Origin: Streptomyces sp. B21-083
GTDB taxonomy: Bacteria; Actinomycetota; Actinomycetes; Streptomycetales; Streptomycetaceae
Reading direction: 5' to 3'
Assembly: GCF_036898825.1 (NCBI RefSeq)
Contig: NZ_JARUND010000002.1
Location: 372,001-436,000 of the forward strand
Length of the DNA: 64,000 nt
In this document: positions 34,295 to 43,189 of the stretch, in pieces
How the letters are laid out: each line of letters starts with the position of its first letter
How positions within the stretch are numbered: position 1 is the first letter of the stretch
Notes under the pieces: model-generated
The model's input: the letters and a program-made list of their open reading frames with translations, nothing else
Database searches by the model: none
Told to the model about the DNA's origin: nothing
Program-made: the position numbers and the translations under genes

Positions 34295-35062
34295 ATGAAC
34301 ATCACTGACACCGACGTCGCCCTCGTCACCGGAGGTGCCTCGGGACTCGGGCTTGCCACTGCGCGGCGACTGGTAGCGGACGGAGCCAGGGTCGTCATCG
34401 CCGATCTGCCGTCGTCTGAGGGCAAGGCGGTCGCGGCGGACCTCGGCCGCAACGCCGTCTTCGCCCCGACGGACGTGACCGAGGAGTCCCAGGTCACCGT
34501 CGCCCTCGACACGGCGGCGGACCTCGGGACACTGCGGGTTCTGGTGAACTGCGCGGGTATCGGCAAGGACGTCTTCCGAGTCGTCGGCAAGCAGGGCCCG
34601 TTTCCCTACAACAAGTTCCGGCGGACCGTCGAGGTCAACCTGATCGGAACCTTCAATGTGATCCGTCTGGCGGCCGAGCGCATGATCGCCGTGGAGCCGG
34701 TCGGCGAGGAGCGCGGCGTCATCGTCAACACCGCCTCGGTGGCGGCCTTCGACGGCCAGATCGGCCAGGCCGCCTACTCCGCCTCGAAGGGCGGCGTGGT
34801 CGGCATGACTCTGCCCGTCGCGCGCGACCTCGCCCAGCACCTGATCCGCGTCAACACCATCGCACCGGGCCTGTTCCAGACGCCGCTGCTGGCTGGCCTG
34901 CCCCAGGAGGCACAGGACTCGCTGGGCACTCAGGTCCCGCACCCAAGCCGACTGGGCCGCCCCGAGGAGTTCGCCGACCTGGTCGCCCACATCGTTGCCA
35001 ACGCCATGCTCAACGGCGAGACGATCCGCCTCGACGGCGCCATCCGCATGGCACCTCGCTGA
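34295..35062 (+). CDS. SDR-family dehydrogenase, 3-hydroxyacyl-CoA dehydrogenase type II-like
   Basis: A 255-residue classical SDR. It has [14 protein letters not shown] (variant of NNAG), active-site Ser in [10 protein letters not shown] and the YSASK catalytic pair. The long loop [35 protein letters not shown] is characteristic of the HSD17B10/type II 3-hydroxyacyl-CoA dehydrogenase group, which oxidises 3-hydroxyacyl-CoA and some hydroxysteroids with NAD. No strong ribosome site is seen before ATG 34295. It is followed 14 bp on by the shortened LLM gene and then acyl-CoA dehydrogenase, and preceded by its own operator. A beta-oxidation role is likely. Confidence 0.92.
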   Translation: MNITDTDVALVTGGASGLGLATARRLVADGARVVIADLPSSEGKAVAADLGRNAVFAPTDVTEESQVTVALDTAADLGTLRVLVNCAGIGKDVFRVVGKQGPFPYNKFRRTVEVNLIGTFNVIRLAAERMIAVEPVGEERGVIVNTASVAAFDGQIGQAAYSASKGGVVGMTLPVARDLAQHLIRVNTIAPGLFQTPLLAGLPQEAQDSLGTQVPHPSRLGRPEEFADLVAHIVANAMLNGETIRLDGAIRMAPR

Positions 35063-35076
35063 CCTGAAGGAAGACG

Positions 35077-35427
35077 ATGCAGATCGGCGCCATGCCGCGG
35101 CTCTCGAAGCACCCGCAAACGTCCACCCACGAAGCCGCAGACCTGGAACAGGCCGGCGTGGACATCGCGTTCCTGCCCACCGCGTACGGATTCGACGCCC
35201 CAACAGCCTTCGCCCGCCCGGCTGCACCCGAGCGGCTGCGCACGGGCATCATCGCTGTCCACTCGCACACCCCGGCCCTGACAATTCAGACCACGACCGG
35301 ACTCGACGCTGTGACAGGCCTCTCGCGGATCGTCGGCTACCGTGCCGCCACTGTCACCGTTCCGCACGTCTCCCCCTCGGGGCCGCGCCCCCTGAACAAC
35401 GAACGGCTGAAGGACATGGTGGCGTGA
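35077..35427 (+). CDS. internally deleted LLM-class (luciferase-like) oxidoreductase, 116 residues
   Basis: A short gene with an excellent ribosome site (AAGGAAGACG-ATG), a coupled stop/start (TGATG) with the acyl-CoA dehydrogenase gene and no internal stops. The first 80 residues look like the start of an F420/FMN-dependent luciferase-like monooxygenase: a strand, then EAADLEQAGVDIAFLPTAYG (usually AExLGFDSVWxAExYG), ERLRTGIIAVHSHTPA and TTTGLDAVTG. The last 30 residues (GYRAATVTVPHVSPSGP, NERLKDMVA) resemble the C-terminal end of the same family. Roughly 220 residues of the barrel between them are missing, yet frame is kept. As an enzyme it should be dead; a residual structural or coupling role, or a reading-through relic, is possible. 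Confidence 0.6.
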   Translation: MQIGAMPRLSKHPQTSTHEAADLEQAGVDIAFLPTAYGFDAPTAFARPAAPERLRTGIIAVHSHTPALTIQTTTGLDAVTGLSRIVGYRAATVTVPHVSPSGPRPLNNERLKDMVA

Positions 35428-36581
35428 TGGAGAGCGACCTGTACGACGAGGACCACCAGCTGTTCCGAGAAGTGGTCCGGGAGTACGTGGCCCGTGCTGT
35501 GATCCCGAACAGCGAACGCTGGGAGCGGGAGCACCTGATCGGCCGGTCGGCGTGGCTGGAGGCGGGCAAACAGGGGCTCATCGGCCTCGCCGTCCCGGAG
35601 GAATTCGGCGGTGCAGGCCAGTCCGACTACCGTTTCCGGGCGGTCGTCGCGGAGGAGTTCGCGGCGGTCGGCGCGGCCTCGCTGCACGCGGGGTTCTCTC
35701 TCAACGACGACGTGGTACTTCCCTACCTGCTGGAACTGGCCAGCGATGAGCAGAAGGCGCGCTGGCTCCCAGGATTCACGACCGGCGAGACGATCGCCGC
35801 CATCGCGATGACCGAACCGGGCGCGGGCAGCGACCTCAACGGCATCCGCACCACCGCGGTCCGCGACAATGGCTCCGGCGACTGGCTGCTCAACGGCTCG
35901 AAGACCTTCATCACCAACGGCATACAGGCCGACCTGGTCATCGTCGTGGCCCGCACCGGCGAACGGGAGCTCGCCCTCTTCGTGGTGGAGCGCGACACGC
36001 CTGGCTTCACGCGCGGGCGGAAGTTGGAGAAGATCGGGCTGCACGCGCAGGACACCGCAGAACTGTATTTCGACGAAGTCCGCGTTCCGGCGGCGAACCT
36101 GCTGGGCACCGAGGGCCGTGGCTTTGCGCACCTCATGGAGCGGCTGCCGAAGGAGCGCTTGTCGATCGCGGTCACCGCGCAGACCGCCGCGGAGGCCATG
36201 CTGCACTGGACCACTCGGTTCGTGCGCGAACGCGCGGCCTTCGGCAGGCCGGTCGCTGAGTTCCAGACGGTGGGCTTCACGCTGGCCGAGCTGCGCACCG
36301 AGATCGAGGTCACCCGCGCCTACGTCGACAAGGCCGTGCGCGCGTTGAACGCCGGAACACTCAGTGCGGTGGACGCCGCCAAGGCCAAGTGGTGGGCTTC
36401 GGAGATGCAGAACCGCGTCGCCACCCGCTGCCTCCAACTCCACGGCGGTTATGGCTACATGCTCGAATACCCGATCGCCCGCGCCTTCCTGGACGCCCGC
36501 GTCCAGACCATCTACGGCGGCACCACGGAGATCATGAAGGAAATCATTGCCCGGGACATCGTGGGCGGACGCCGAGCCTGA
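35427..36581 (+). CDS. acyl-CoA dehydrogenase
   Basis: A 384-residue FAD enzyme that introduces a 2,3-double bond into an acyl-CoA. Domains in order: N-terminal helices (LFREVVREYVARAVIPN), middle beta domain with AIAMTEPGAGSDLNGIRTTA and GSKTFITNGIQAD, and C-terminal helices ending CLQLHGGYGYMLEYPIARAF and QTIYGGTTEIMKEI. The YGGTTEI ending is of the long-chain/FadE type, where the catalytic Glu is not in the YEGT position; I could not place the base. ATG 35427 shares a base with the stop of the LLM-like gene. It completes a set with crotonase and SDR for one round of beta-oxidation. Confidence 0.93.
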   Translation: MESDLYDEDHQLFREVVREYVARAVIPNSERWEREHLIGRSAWLEAGKQGLIGLAVPEEFGGAGQSDYRFRAVVAEEFAAVGAASLHAGFSLNDDVVLPYLLELASDEQKARWLPGFTTGETIAAIAMTEPGAGSDLNGIRTTAVRDNGSGDWLLNGSKTFITNGIQADLVIVVARTGERELALFVVERDTPGFTRGRKLEKIGLHAQDTAELYFDEVRVPAANLLGTEGRGFAHLMERLPKERLSIAVTAQTAAEAMLHWTTRFVRERAAFGRPVAEFQTVGFTLAELRTEIEVTRAYVDKAVRALNAGTLSAVDAAKAKWWASEMQNRVATRCLQLHGGYGYMLEYPIARAFLDARVQTIYGGTTEIMKEIIARDIVGGRRA

Positions 36582-37094
36582 GTCGATCGAGGCGGTGCCC
36601 CTCCCGGCGGCGTCTCATCGTGGGCGGTCCTGAGCGGTGAGCACGAGGGGCGACGGTAGTCGATTCGGTCGCCCCCTGGGCCGCGGGGCGTATCACAGCC
36701 CCGCTCTGTACGTAACCCGGCCAACGTCACCACCGTCACAAGGACTACGCCCGGCCCCACCTACGGCCGGGCGGATCTCGGCGTCCCCATCGCCCGTAAC
36801 GCTGTAGTCGTGGACGCCCGACCCTGACCAGCAGCCCTTGCAAGCGGCGACCCTGCATCGGCTCACGTTCCAGTCACCCGGTCATGTGGACCTCCACGAT
36901 GCGAACGCGTGCCCTCGCGTCGGAGTCTGGGTCATGCGCGCGGAAGTGTCCGTCGGCAGGCGACTCGTCCTTCCCGTCACTCATAAGCACTCTCCGCACC
37001 CGAGTGGTCACGGGCCGGACGCCGAGCAGTCGAGCCCCCGAGTCTGCGCGGTCGGCGCGCCCGCACGGGTGCCACCTCGGACCACGTTTTCTTG
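36582..37094. other. gap of about 510 bp, no gene recognised
   Basis: No supported frame on either strand. It must hold the end of the acyl-CoA dehydrogenase transcript and the promoter of the carboxylesterase, but no strong hairpin or hexamer pair stands out. Confidence 0.4.
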
Positions 37095-37108
37095 CTGACT
37101 CAGGTCAG
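37095..37108. promoter_or_regulatory. palindrome upstream of carboxylesterase gene
   Basis: CTGAC-tcag-GTCAG is a perfect 5-bp inverted repeat 22 bp before ATG 37130, near the ribosome site. It differs from the TTAGCG class and may be an operator or chance. Confidence 0.3.
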
Positions 37109-37129
37109 CCTGTCGATAAGGAGTCGGCG

Positions 37130-38662
37130 ATGACACCCCCTGCAACCCATCAGCCGGGCGAGCCCGAGGTCAAGACGGCCGCCGGCCGAGTACGCGGTCG
37201 CGAAGAGGACGGCCTGACCGTCTTCCGCGGTATCCCGTTCGCCCAGCCGCCCGTCGGCGAGGCCCGTTTCGCCGCCCCAGGCCCCGTGCAGCCCTGGGAC
37301 GGCGTCCGGGACGCGTTGGAGTTCGGTCCCCTTCCCCCGCAGGCGACATGGCGTGGCATGGCCCCGTCGGTCGAGGTCACCGGCGACGAGTGGCTCACCC
37401 TCAACGTCTGGACGCCCGACCCCGCCCCGGCCGTCGGCCGCCCGGTGATGGTGTGGATCTACGGTGGCGCCTACATGATGGGCACGGGCGCCGCCCCGGC
37501 CTACGACGGAAGCCGTCTCGCCCACGAAGGCGACCTCGTCGTAGTCACCTTCAACTACCGCGTCGGCGTGGAGGGCTTCGCCCAGATCAGCGGCGCGCCG
37601 GCCAACCGGGGCCTGCTCGACCAGGTCGCCGCGCTGGAGTGGGTACGGGACAACATCGCGGCGTTCGGCGGCGACCCCGACCAGGTCACGGTCTTCGGCG
37701 AGTCCGCCGGTGCCGGGTCTCTGGCCTCGCTGCTCGCGATGCCTCGCGCCAAGGGGCTGTTCCGGAGGGCCATCGTGCAGAGCTTGACGGGTTCCTTCTT
37801 CTCCCCGGAGCTGGCCGAGGACATCGCCTCGGAGATCGCCGCGGAACTCGGTCTGAGCGCGACGGTGGCAGACCTGTCCGGCGTGGACGCGGGCCGGCTG
37901 ACTGCCGCAGGAGACGCGGTGGACGCGAAGCTGAGCCAGTACGAGCGCCGATGGGGGCCGGTCGCGCGCTCAATGACGCCTTTCGCCCCCGTGGTCGACG
38001 GCGACGTGCTGCCCACCACCCCCTGGGAGGCGCTGGCCGACGGCGCGGCACGGGAGGTGGAGCTGATCGTCGGACACAACGAGGACGAGTACCGCATGTT
38101 CCTCGCCCTGGGCGGGCTACTCGGACAGGTCAGTGACGACCAGGCGGCCGACACCCTGCGCGCTCTCGGCCCGGGACCGGACGCCGAGCGCGCCTATCGC
38201 GACGCCTTTCCCCAGGCATCGGCGGAGGAACTGTACGAACGCGTCCAGTCGGACTCGACGTTCCGGATGCCCACGCTGCGGCTCGCCGAGGCGCAGGTGG
38301 CGGGCGGCGGCAAGGCCTACGTCTACGAACTGACCTGGGACGCGCCGGGAAGCGACGGCATCTTCGGCTCCACCCATTTCCTGGACGTGCCGCTGGTCTT
38401 CGGCAACCTCACCGCCGACCAGGCTCCCGTACTGCTCGGGCCGGAACCGTCCGCCGAGACGGAGGCGATCTCCGCGCACTTCCGTAAGGCCTGGACCTCG
38501 TTCGCCAGGACCGGCGACCCGGGCTGGCCCGCCTTCGATGCTGAGCGGCGCCTCGTACAGGTCATCGACACGGAGCCTACGGTCACCGTCTACCCGGAGG
38601 ACGACACCCGCCGCTTGTGGCAGGACCACAGCTTCCAGCCGCTGCCGCTGCTCGAGAAGTGA
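37130..38662 (+). CDS. type B carboxylesterase
   Basis: A 510-residue alpha/beta hydrolase of the carboxylesterase/cholinesterase (PF00135) family. N-terminal KTAAGRVRGREEDGLTVFRGIPFAQPPVG is the family signature; the oxyanion hole is MVWIYGGAYMMG, the nucleophile Ser is in TVFGESAGAGS near residue 190, and the catalytic His is in GIFGSTHFLDVPLVF near 410. The GHNEDEYRMF segment carries the acidic residue. No signal peptide, so cytoplasmic. ATG 37130 has AAGGAG 8 nt upstream; the longer frame from 36884 is not supported. It is probably co-transcribed with the quinone oxidoreductase-like gene 88 bp downstream. Ester substrate unknown. Confidence 0.93.
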   Translation: MTPPATHQPGEPEVKTAAGRVRGREEDGLTVFRGIPFAQPPVGEARFAAPGPVQPWDGVRDALEFGPLPPQATWRGMAPSVEVTGDEWLTLNVWTPDPAPAVGRPVMVWIYGGAYMMGTGAAPAYDGSRLAHEGDLVVVTFNYRVGVEGFAQISGAPANRGLLDQVAALEWVRDNIAAFGGDPDQVTVFGESAGAGSLASLLAMPRAKGLFRRAIVQSLTGSFFSPELAEDIASEIAAELGLSATVADLSGVDAGRLTAAGDAVDAKLSQYERRWGPVARSMTPFAPVVDGDVLPTTPWEALADGAAREVELIVGHNEDEYRMFLALGGLLGQVSDDQAADTLRALGPGPDAERAYRDAFPQASAEELYERVQSDSTFRMPTLRLAEAQVAGGGKAYVYELTWDAPGSDGIFGSTHFLDVPLVFGNLTADQAPVLLGPEPSAETEAISAHFRKAWTSFARTGDPGWPAFDAERRLVQVIDTEPTVTVYPEDDTRRLWQDHSFQPLPLLEK

Positions 38663-38749
38663 GACGGCGAGTTCACCGTCTGCGTTCGCGTGACCGCCAC
38701 CTCTCCGCTTCCCTGTTCCTCCCGCTCACCTCTTGAAAGGCAACGCGTC

Positions 38750-39655
38750 ATGCGTGCGTTGACACTGTCGGCATACGGCGACCCCGAAGTACTGACCGTC
38801 TCCGACCTTCCCGCTCCTGTCCCGGGCCCGGGACAGATTTTGGTACGGACGGCGGCATCGGCCGTCAACCCTGTTGATCTATGGGCCCGTTCGGGCGCCT
38901 TGGCAGGCTCCATCAAGCACCCCTTCCCTCTGATTCTCGGCTGGGACCTCTCGGGAACGGTGGAAGCGGCCGGCAAGGGCGTCATCCGCTTCTCCCCCGG
39001 TGATCAGGTGGTCGCCATGTCCGCGCAGCTCGCGACCGGCATCGGCACCCACGCCGAGTACGTCGCCCTCGATGCGTCACTCGCGGCACCGGCGCCCCGC
39101 ACAGTGGACCTCGTACACGCCGCAGCCCTTCCGCTGGCCGGACTGACGGCATACCAGGCGCTGGAACGGATCGCCCCTCAGCCGGGCGAGAAGCTGCTGG
39201 TGACGGGTGCGGCCGGTGCCGTGGGCGGGTTTGCCGTGCAACTGGCCGCCGCACGGGGCGTCGAGGTCATCGCGCTTGTCCGGCCCGAGGACGCGGACCT
39301 GGCGAGGGAACTTGGCGCTCGGCAAGTCCTCTCCTCCGGCGCGGAAGTTCCCACCGGAATCGCCGATGTGCTACTGGAGACCGCGGGCATCGCCCCGAAG
39401 GCCATGAGGGCGATCCGGGATGGAGGCCGAGCCGCTTCCATCACGGCGCAACCGCCGACCGCGGAGCGCGACATCACGGTCCTGCCGACCTTCGTCGAGC
39501 AGGACGGTGACCAGCTCGCGGTCCTCTCCCGCCTGGTGGACGAGGGAGTCCTCACCCTGCGCATCGCCGAGGTCGGCGGCTTCGGCTTCGGCCCGGAGGC
39601 CCATCGCAAGCTGGCCGGCGGAGGCATCCGCGGCAAACTGCTCCTCATTCCTTGA
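38750..39655 (+). CDS. NADP-dependent quinone oxidoreductase-like MDR protein
   Basis: A 301-residue medium-chain reductase without zinc sites. It starts MRALTLSAYGDPEVLTVSDL, has VNPVDLWARSG, the cofactor motif LVTGAAGAVGGFAVQLA near residue 148 and a GxGK-like C-terminus (GIRGKLLLIP). These features match the NADPH:quinone oxidoreductase/zeta-crystallin group, which reduces quinones or activated alkenes. ATG 38750 is preceded by GAAAGG. It follows the carboxylesterase on the same strand. A short hairpin (38662-38681) separates the two genes, so coupling is uncertain. Confidence 0.9.
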   Translation: MRALTLSAYGDPEVLTVSDLPAPVPGPGQILVRTAASAVNPVDLWARSGALAGSIKHPFPLILGWDLSGTVEAAGKGVIRFSPGDQVVAMSAQLATGIGTHAEYVALDASLAAPAPRTVDLVHAAALPLAGLTAYQALERIAPQPGEKLLVTGAAGAVGGFAVQLAAARGVEVIALVRPEDADLARELGARQVLSSGAEVPTGIADVLLETAGIAPKAMRAIRDGGRAASITAQPPTAERDITVLPTFVEQDGDQLAVLSRLVDEGVLTLRIAEVGGFGFGPEAHRKLAGGGIRGKLLLIP

Positions 39656-40077
39656 GTCGCCCGGCGGTCAGCTGACCGCTGAGCGAGACAGCAGGTCAAG
39701 CACGGTGTTGGTACTCAGCACCGGGTCTGGCGCCACGCACGCCGACAGCCCGCCGGCGAGCGATGACCTCACGCGGGCAACGACGACATGTACCGCTGAC
39801 AGGCAAGGGAACGGGGACGCAAATAAGCGTCGCCTCGCCTTGGTGAACGATCGACGCCGACTTCCGTGGCTTTGCCGGCAAGAGCGGGAGTCGTTTCGAG
39901 ACGATTGCGGGAGTCGCGCTATGACTGAGTTTGCGATGTCCACCTGTTACGACCGGGGGCTACCGCACCTTTCATTCCCTTGCTCGCCATCATCCGTTCC
40001 GTCGTCGGCCAGGTCTCGCCCCGACGTTGGCACGCTCCGCTCTGCGCCGATACCGACTTCCACCGCCTGGAGATTCC
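39656..40077. other. gap before DUF485/symporter operon
   Basis: About 420 bp without a supported gene. It contains a quasi-palindrome, TCGTTTCGAGACGA near 39891-39904, but no clear promoter hexamers. Confidence 0.4.
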
Positions 40078-40467
40078 GTGTACCCGCACTTCCCCTCCAC
40101 TCCACCTCATCACCCCATAGCATCGAGCCCCAGCGATGCTGCGCAGCTGCAACGCATGAACAACCTCCGCGATGCCACACATCGTGAGCAGCGCGCCTTC
40201 CTTGTCCTCAACGCGGTTCCCTTCGCTGTCGGCATCGTGCTGTCCTGCTTCACCGACGTTCCTGGGGCGGCGGTGTACGGGGAGTTCACTCTGGGCATGG
40301 TGTGGGGCATTCTGCAATGCGCACTATTCGTCGCCACTGCCTGGTTGTACGACATGCGAAGTACACGGTCGTCCGATCCCATCGAACAGTCTTTGACATC
40401 CGACGTGCCCTATGCCGAGATGTCGGGTGCTGTCACCGCCGACGGGTTCGGGCGGAGACAACGGTGA
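40078..40467 (+). CDS. DUF485-family membrane protein, symporter partner
   Basis: A 129-residue protein with two transmembrane helices (RAFLVLNAVPFAVGIVLSCF and FTLGMVWGILQCALFVATAW) separated by a short loop. This is the DUF485 pattern, the small partner always found beside acetate/monocarboxylate sodium:solute symporters. The start is GTG 40078, supported by GGAG 5 nt upstream; the frame upstream is not coding-like. Its stop overlaps the GTG of the symporter gene (GTGA). The longer N-terminal tail (PHFPSTPPHHPIASSPSDA) is Pro/Ser-rich and cytoplasmic. It probably helps assemble or regulate the transporter. Confidence 0.85.
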   Translation: MYPHFPSTPPHHPIASSPSDAAQLQRMNNLRDATHREQRAFLVLNAVPFAVGIVLSCFTDVPGAAVYGEFTLGMVWGILQCALFVATAWLYDMRSTRSSDPIEQSLTSDVPYAEMSGAVTADGFGRRQR

Positions 40468-42110
40468 GCGTGGAAATCCTGAGCTCGGGCGCAGTCGACC
40501 CCATCGGTTCGAATGCTAGAGGGCCCGTGATCGTCGCCTTCTTGGTCTTCATCGGAGTTTCGATGTTGTGGCTCTTCACGCTCGCCATAGCAGAGGAATC
40601 CAAACCGGAAAAGCTCTACGTCGCCGACCGGTCCCTCTCCGCGGTATTCAACGGATTCGCCATGGCCGGTGAGCATATCTCGGTCGTTACCCTGTTGTCG
40701 CTCTCGGGGAGCGTCGCCCTGTTCGGCTACGACGGGTTCGTCTTCACCGTCGACGGTCTGATCCTGCTCGGCCTGCTGCTCCTCCTCGGGCAGAAGATAC
40801 GAAACAGCGGCCGCTACACCCTCGGCGAGGTGTTCTCATTGCGGGCGTCAGGTTCCGGGCCCCGCATCGCCGCGACCGCAGTGACACTGGCCATCACGAT
40901 TCCCATCCTCATGATCCAGTTGCGTGCCGCCGGCACCGTCACGGCCTTCCTGATCGGTATGTCGTCCGATGGCGCCCAGGTGCTGTGCACGGTGCTAATG
41001 GGCTGCCTCGTCGCCTGCTTCGCCGCGGTGGCGGGTCTGAGGGGAAACAGTTTGATGCATGTCGCCAAGGTGCCGATCACCCTGGTGACCCTTGCTGTGG
41101 TCGCGCTGCTGGCCCTCAAGAAATTCGAATGGGATCCCGGATCTCTGCTCTCGGCCGCGGCAGACAAGAGCGCGGCGCCGGACGACTATCTGAGTCCGGG
41201 GTTGTGGCCGTACACGGTGAGCCTCGGTTCGCTCAACACATTCGGCACTCACATAGTCGTCATCCTCGGCACGGCCGTGATGCCTCACCTGATCCTTCGG
41301 GTCGGCGCGTCGCGGACCGGACGTACCGCGCGACGATCCATGAGCATCGCCACGGGGCTGATCGGCGTCTACATCGTGCTTCTGATCGCCACCGGCTTCG
41401 CAGCAGCGGCCCTGGTGGGCGCCACCGGCATCGTCACGGTCGATGCTACTGGCCAGTCGTCCCCGATTCTCCTGGCCGCGGACCTATTCCGAGAGGGTTC
41501 GACAGGACAAGTAGTACTCATCACCCTCATGGCGTGCGTCATCTTCCTCACTGTGCTCACCACCGTGACGAGTGTGACTTTCGCCGCCGCCGTCTCCTTC
41601 GCCCACGACGTGTTCGCTGGAGGAAAACGCCGCCGCACCGACACCGGAGAGGTACGAGCACTGCGTGTGGCCGCCGTCATCATAGGCGTGATAGGGCTGT
41701 CGCTGGCCGCTGCCGTGCGCCGGTATCCAACCGAGTTTCTGATATCTTTCTCAATAAGTGTCGCAGCTTCATGCGTCTTCCCCACGCTGATCTATTCGTT
41801 CTTCTGGCACCGATTCAACCGCAGAGGTCTGCTGTGGTCCGTCTACGGAGGACTACTGCTCTGCACCATCCTCACAGTCTCCTCGCCCGCCGTCTCAGGA
41901 ACAGAATTCGCGCTATGGCCGGAAGCGAGTTTCGACTGGTATCCGTTCCAGACCCCAGGCATGGTTGCCGTGCCTGCGGCATTCATCTTCGGATGGCTCG
42001 GAAGCATTACCTCACCGAAAGATTCCGAGCTCGATTTTCAGAACATGCAATACAAAATTTTGACGGGAAAGGAAGCAGGATTGCATGTCACTAACATCGA
42101 CCTTTCGTGA
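40464..42110 (+). CDS. sodium:solute symporter (SSS family), ActP/MctC-like
   Basis: A 548-residue integral membrane protein with about 13 hydrophobic segments. Typical SSS features are YVADRSLSAVFNGFAMAGEHIS near residue 45, GRYTLGEVFSLRASG, and AVMPHLILRVGASRTGR near 270, as in acetate permease ActP and the monocarboxylate transporter MctC. It should take up acetate, pyruvate, propionate or similar short acids with sodium or proton. The GTG start at 40464 overlaps the DUF485 stop and has GGAG upstream. The paired genes suit an island that burns short-chain acids, and acyl-CoA synthetases elsewhere in the window could use what it imports. Confidence 0.92.
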   Translation: MSVEILSSGAVDPIGSNARGPVIVAFLVFIGVSMLWLFTLAIAEESKPEKLYVADRSLSAVFNGFAMAGEHISVVTLLSLSGSVALFGYDGFVFTVDGLILLGLLLLLGQKIRNSGRYTLGEVFSLRASGSGPRIAATAVTLAITIPILMIQLRAAGTVTAFLIGMSSDGAQVLCTVLMGCLVACFAAVAGLRGNSLMHVAKVPITLVTLAVVALLALKKFEWDPGSLLSAAADKSAAPDDYLSPGLWPYTVSLGSLNTFGTHIVVILGTAVMPHLILRVGASRTGRTARRSMSIATGLIGVYIVLLIATGFAAAALVGATGIVTVDATGQSSPILLAADLFREGSTGQVVLITLMACVIFLTVLTTVTSVTFAAAVSFAHDVFAGGKRRRTDTGEVRALRVAAVIIGVIGLSLAAAVRRYPTEFLISFSISVAASCVFPTLIYSFFWHRFNRRGLLWSVYGGLLLCTILTVSSPAVSGTEFALWPEASFDWYPFQTPGMVAVPAAFIFGWLGSITSPKDSELDFQNMQYKILTGKEAGLHVTNIDLS

Positions 42111-42323
42111 CGGCCCGCCAACGGAGACGGGAGCTCATTTCGTTGTGGGTGCGGAGTTGTTGAACTGGTGGAGCCAGGCGGTTGGGTGGGCCACGCGGCG
42201 AGGTTACTCGTCAAGGGCGAGTCCTTTTCCCTAATGGCCTCCCTCAGAACCGGACATGACAGTTTCCCTGCCATCCGGTGCCACGCCCACCGCCAAACAC
42301 TCCTACGAACTGAGGACTCCGTT

Positions 42324-42953
42324 ATGACGACATCCCTGACCGCCGAAGGTTTCCCGACCCACCTCGCCCCCATCGACGAGGCGGCCCAGGCCGCCCTGTT
42401 CACCCAGGCCCGGACGGTGAACTCGTTCACCGACACTCCTGTCTCCGAGGAGGAGTTGTCAGCCATATGGGAGCTGGCGAAGTGGGCCCCGACGGCCGCC
42501 AACACTCAGCCGATGCGGGTGCTGTTCGTTCGCACCCCGGAGGGCAAGGAGCGGCTTGTCAAGCACATGGCGGAGGGCAACGCCGCCAAGACCGCGTCCG
42601 CGCCGGCCACCGCGGTCCTGGCGGTGGACACACGCTTCCACGAGCACATCCCCCATCTCCTGCCGTTCCGCCCGGAGATGAAAGACGCCTTGGAGGCGAA
42701 CGAGGAGATGCGCACCGGTCTCGGCACGTACAACGCCGCCCTCCAGGCCGGTTACTTCATCCTGGCCGTGCGGGCCCACGGCTTGGCCGCAGGCCCGATG
42801 GCAGGGTTCGACAAGGACGGCATCGACCAGGAGTTCTTCCCCGACGGTCGCTGGAGGTCGACCCTGGTGGTGAACATCGGCCACCCGGGCGAAAGGCCGT
42901 GGTTCGCCCGACTGCCGCGTCTGGAGGCCGACTCCGTGGTCAGCTGGGCCTGA
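42324..42953 (+). CDS. nitroreductase-family protein, RutE/malonic semialdehyde reductase-like
   Basis: A 209-residue FMN-dependent nitroreductase-fold protein. FMN-binding features are the N-terminal ARTVNSFTDTPVSEEEL (usually RTxxxF), WAPTAANTQPMRVLFV and the C-terminal AAGPMAGFDKDGIDQEFF. This set is typical of the RutE/YdfN group, which reduces malonic semialdehyde to 3-hydroxypropionate, although the group includes other reductases. ATG 42324 has GAGGA 8 nt upstream. It stands alone, after the symporter gene, with a hairpin 110 bp downstream. No other rut genes are present, so the physiological substrate is open. Confidence 0.87.
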   Translation: MTTSLTAEGFPTHLAPIDEAAQAALFTQARTVNSFTDTPVSEEELSAIWELAKWAPTAANTQPMRVLFVRTPEGKERLVKHMAEGNAAKTASAPATAVLAVDTRFHEHIPHLLPFRPEMKDALEANEEMRTGLGTYNAALQAGYFILAVRAHGLAAGPMAGFDKDGIDQEFFPDGRWRSTLVVNIGHPGERPWFARLPRLEADSVVSWA

Positions 42954-43063
42954 CCGGGAGCAGCGCTGTATACCGACCGCGCAGCCGATCCGGCGACTTC
43001 CTGCAATGACTCCCTTGGCGGCTGCCGTGCGAGCCGGTCGTCCGACCTGATTCGGAGGGGACC

Positions 43064-43089
43064 GGCCCGCGGCGGCTGTACAGCGGGCC
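43064..43089 (+). terminator. hairpin after nitroreductase gene
   Basis: GGCCCGC (43064-43070) pairs with GCGGGCC (43083-43089) across a 12-nt loop; GAGG and CCTC flank partly. Plausible terminator, or part of the junction with the recombinase relic. Confidence 0.4.
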
Positions 43090-43189
43090 TCCCGCATTCC
43101 TGACTCCAGCGTTTTCAAGTCAGGTCTGTCTGCCGCGAGTGAGGCTCGTCCCGGCGAGGAACCCCCCGAGGGGCAGATGAGCTGGTTGT

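Noticed and set aside
37095..37108. CTGAC-tcag-GTCAG as another GTCAATGAC element
   Set aside because: Spacer and flanks differ from the two shared elements; only the short GTCA/TGAC words agree. Kept only as a weak separate palindrome.
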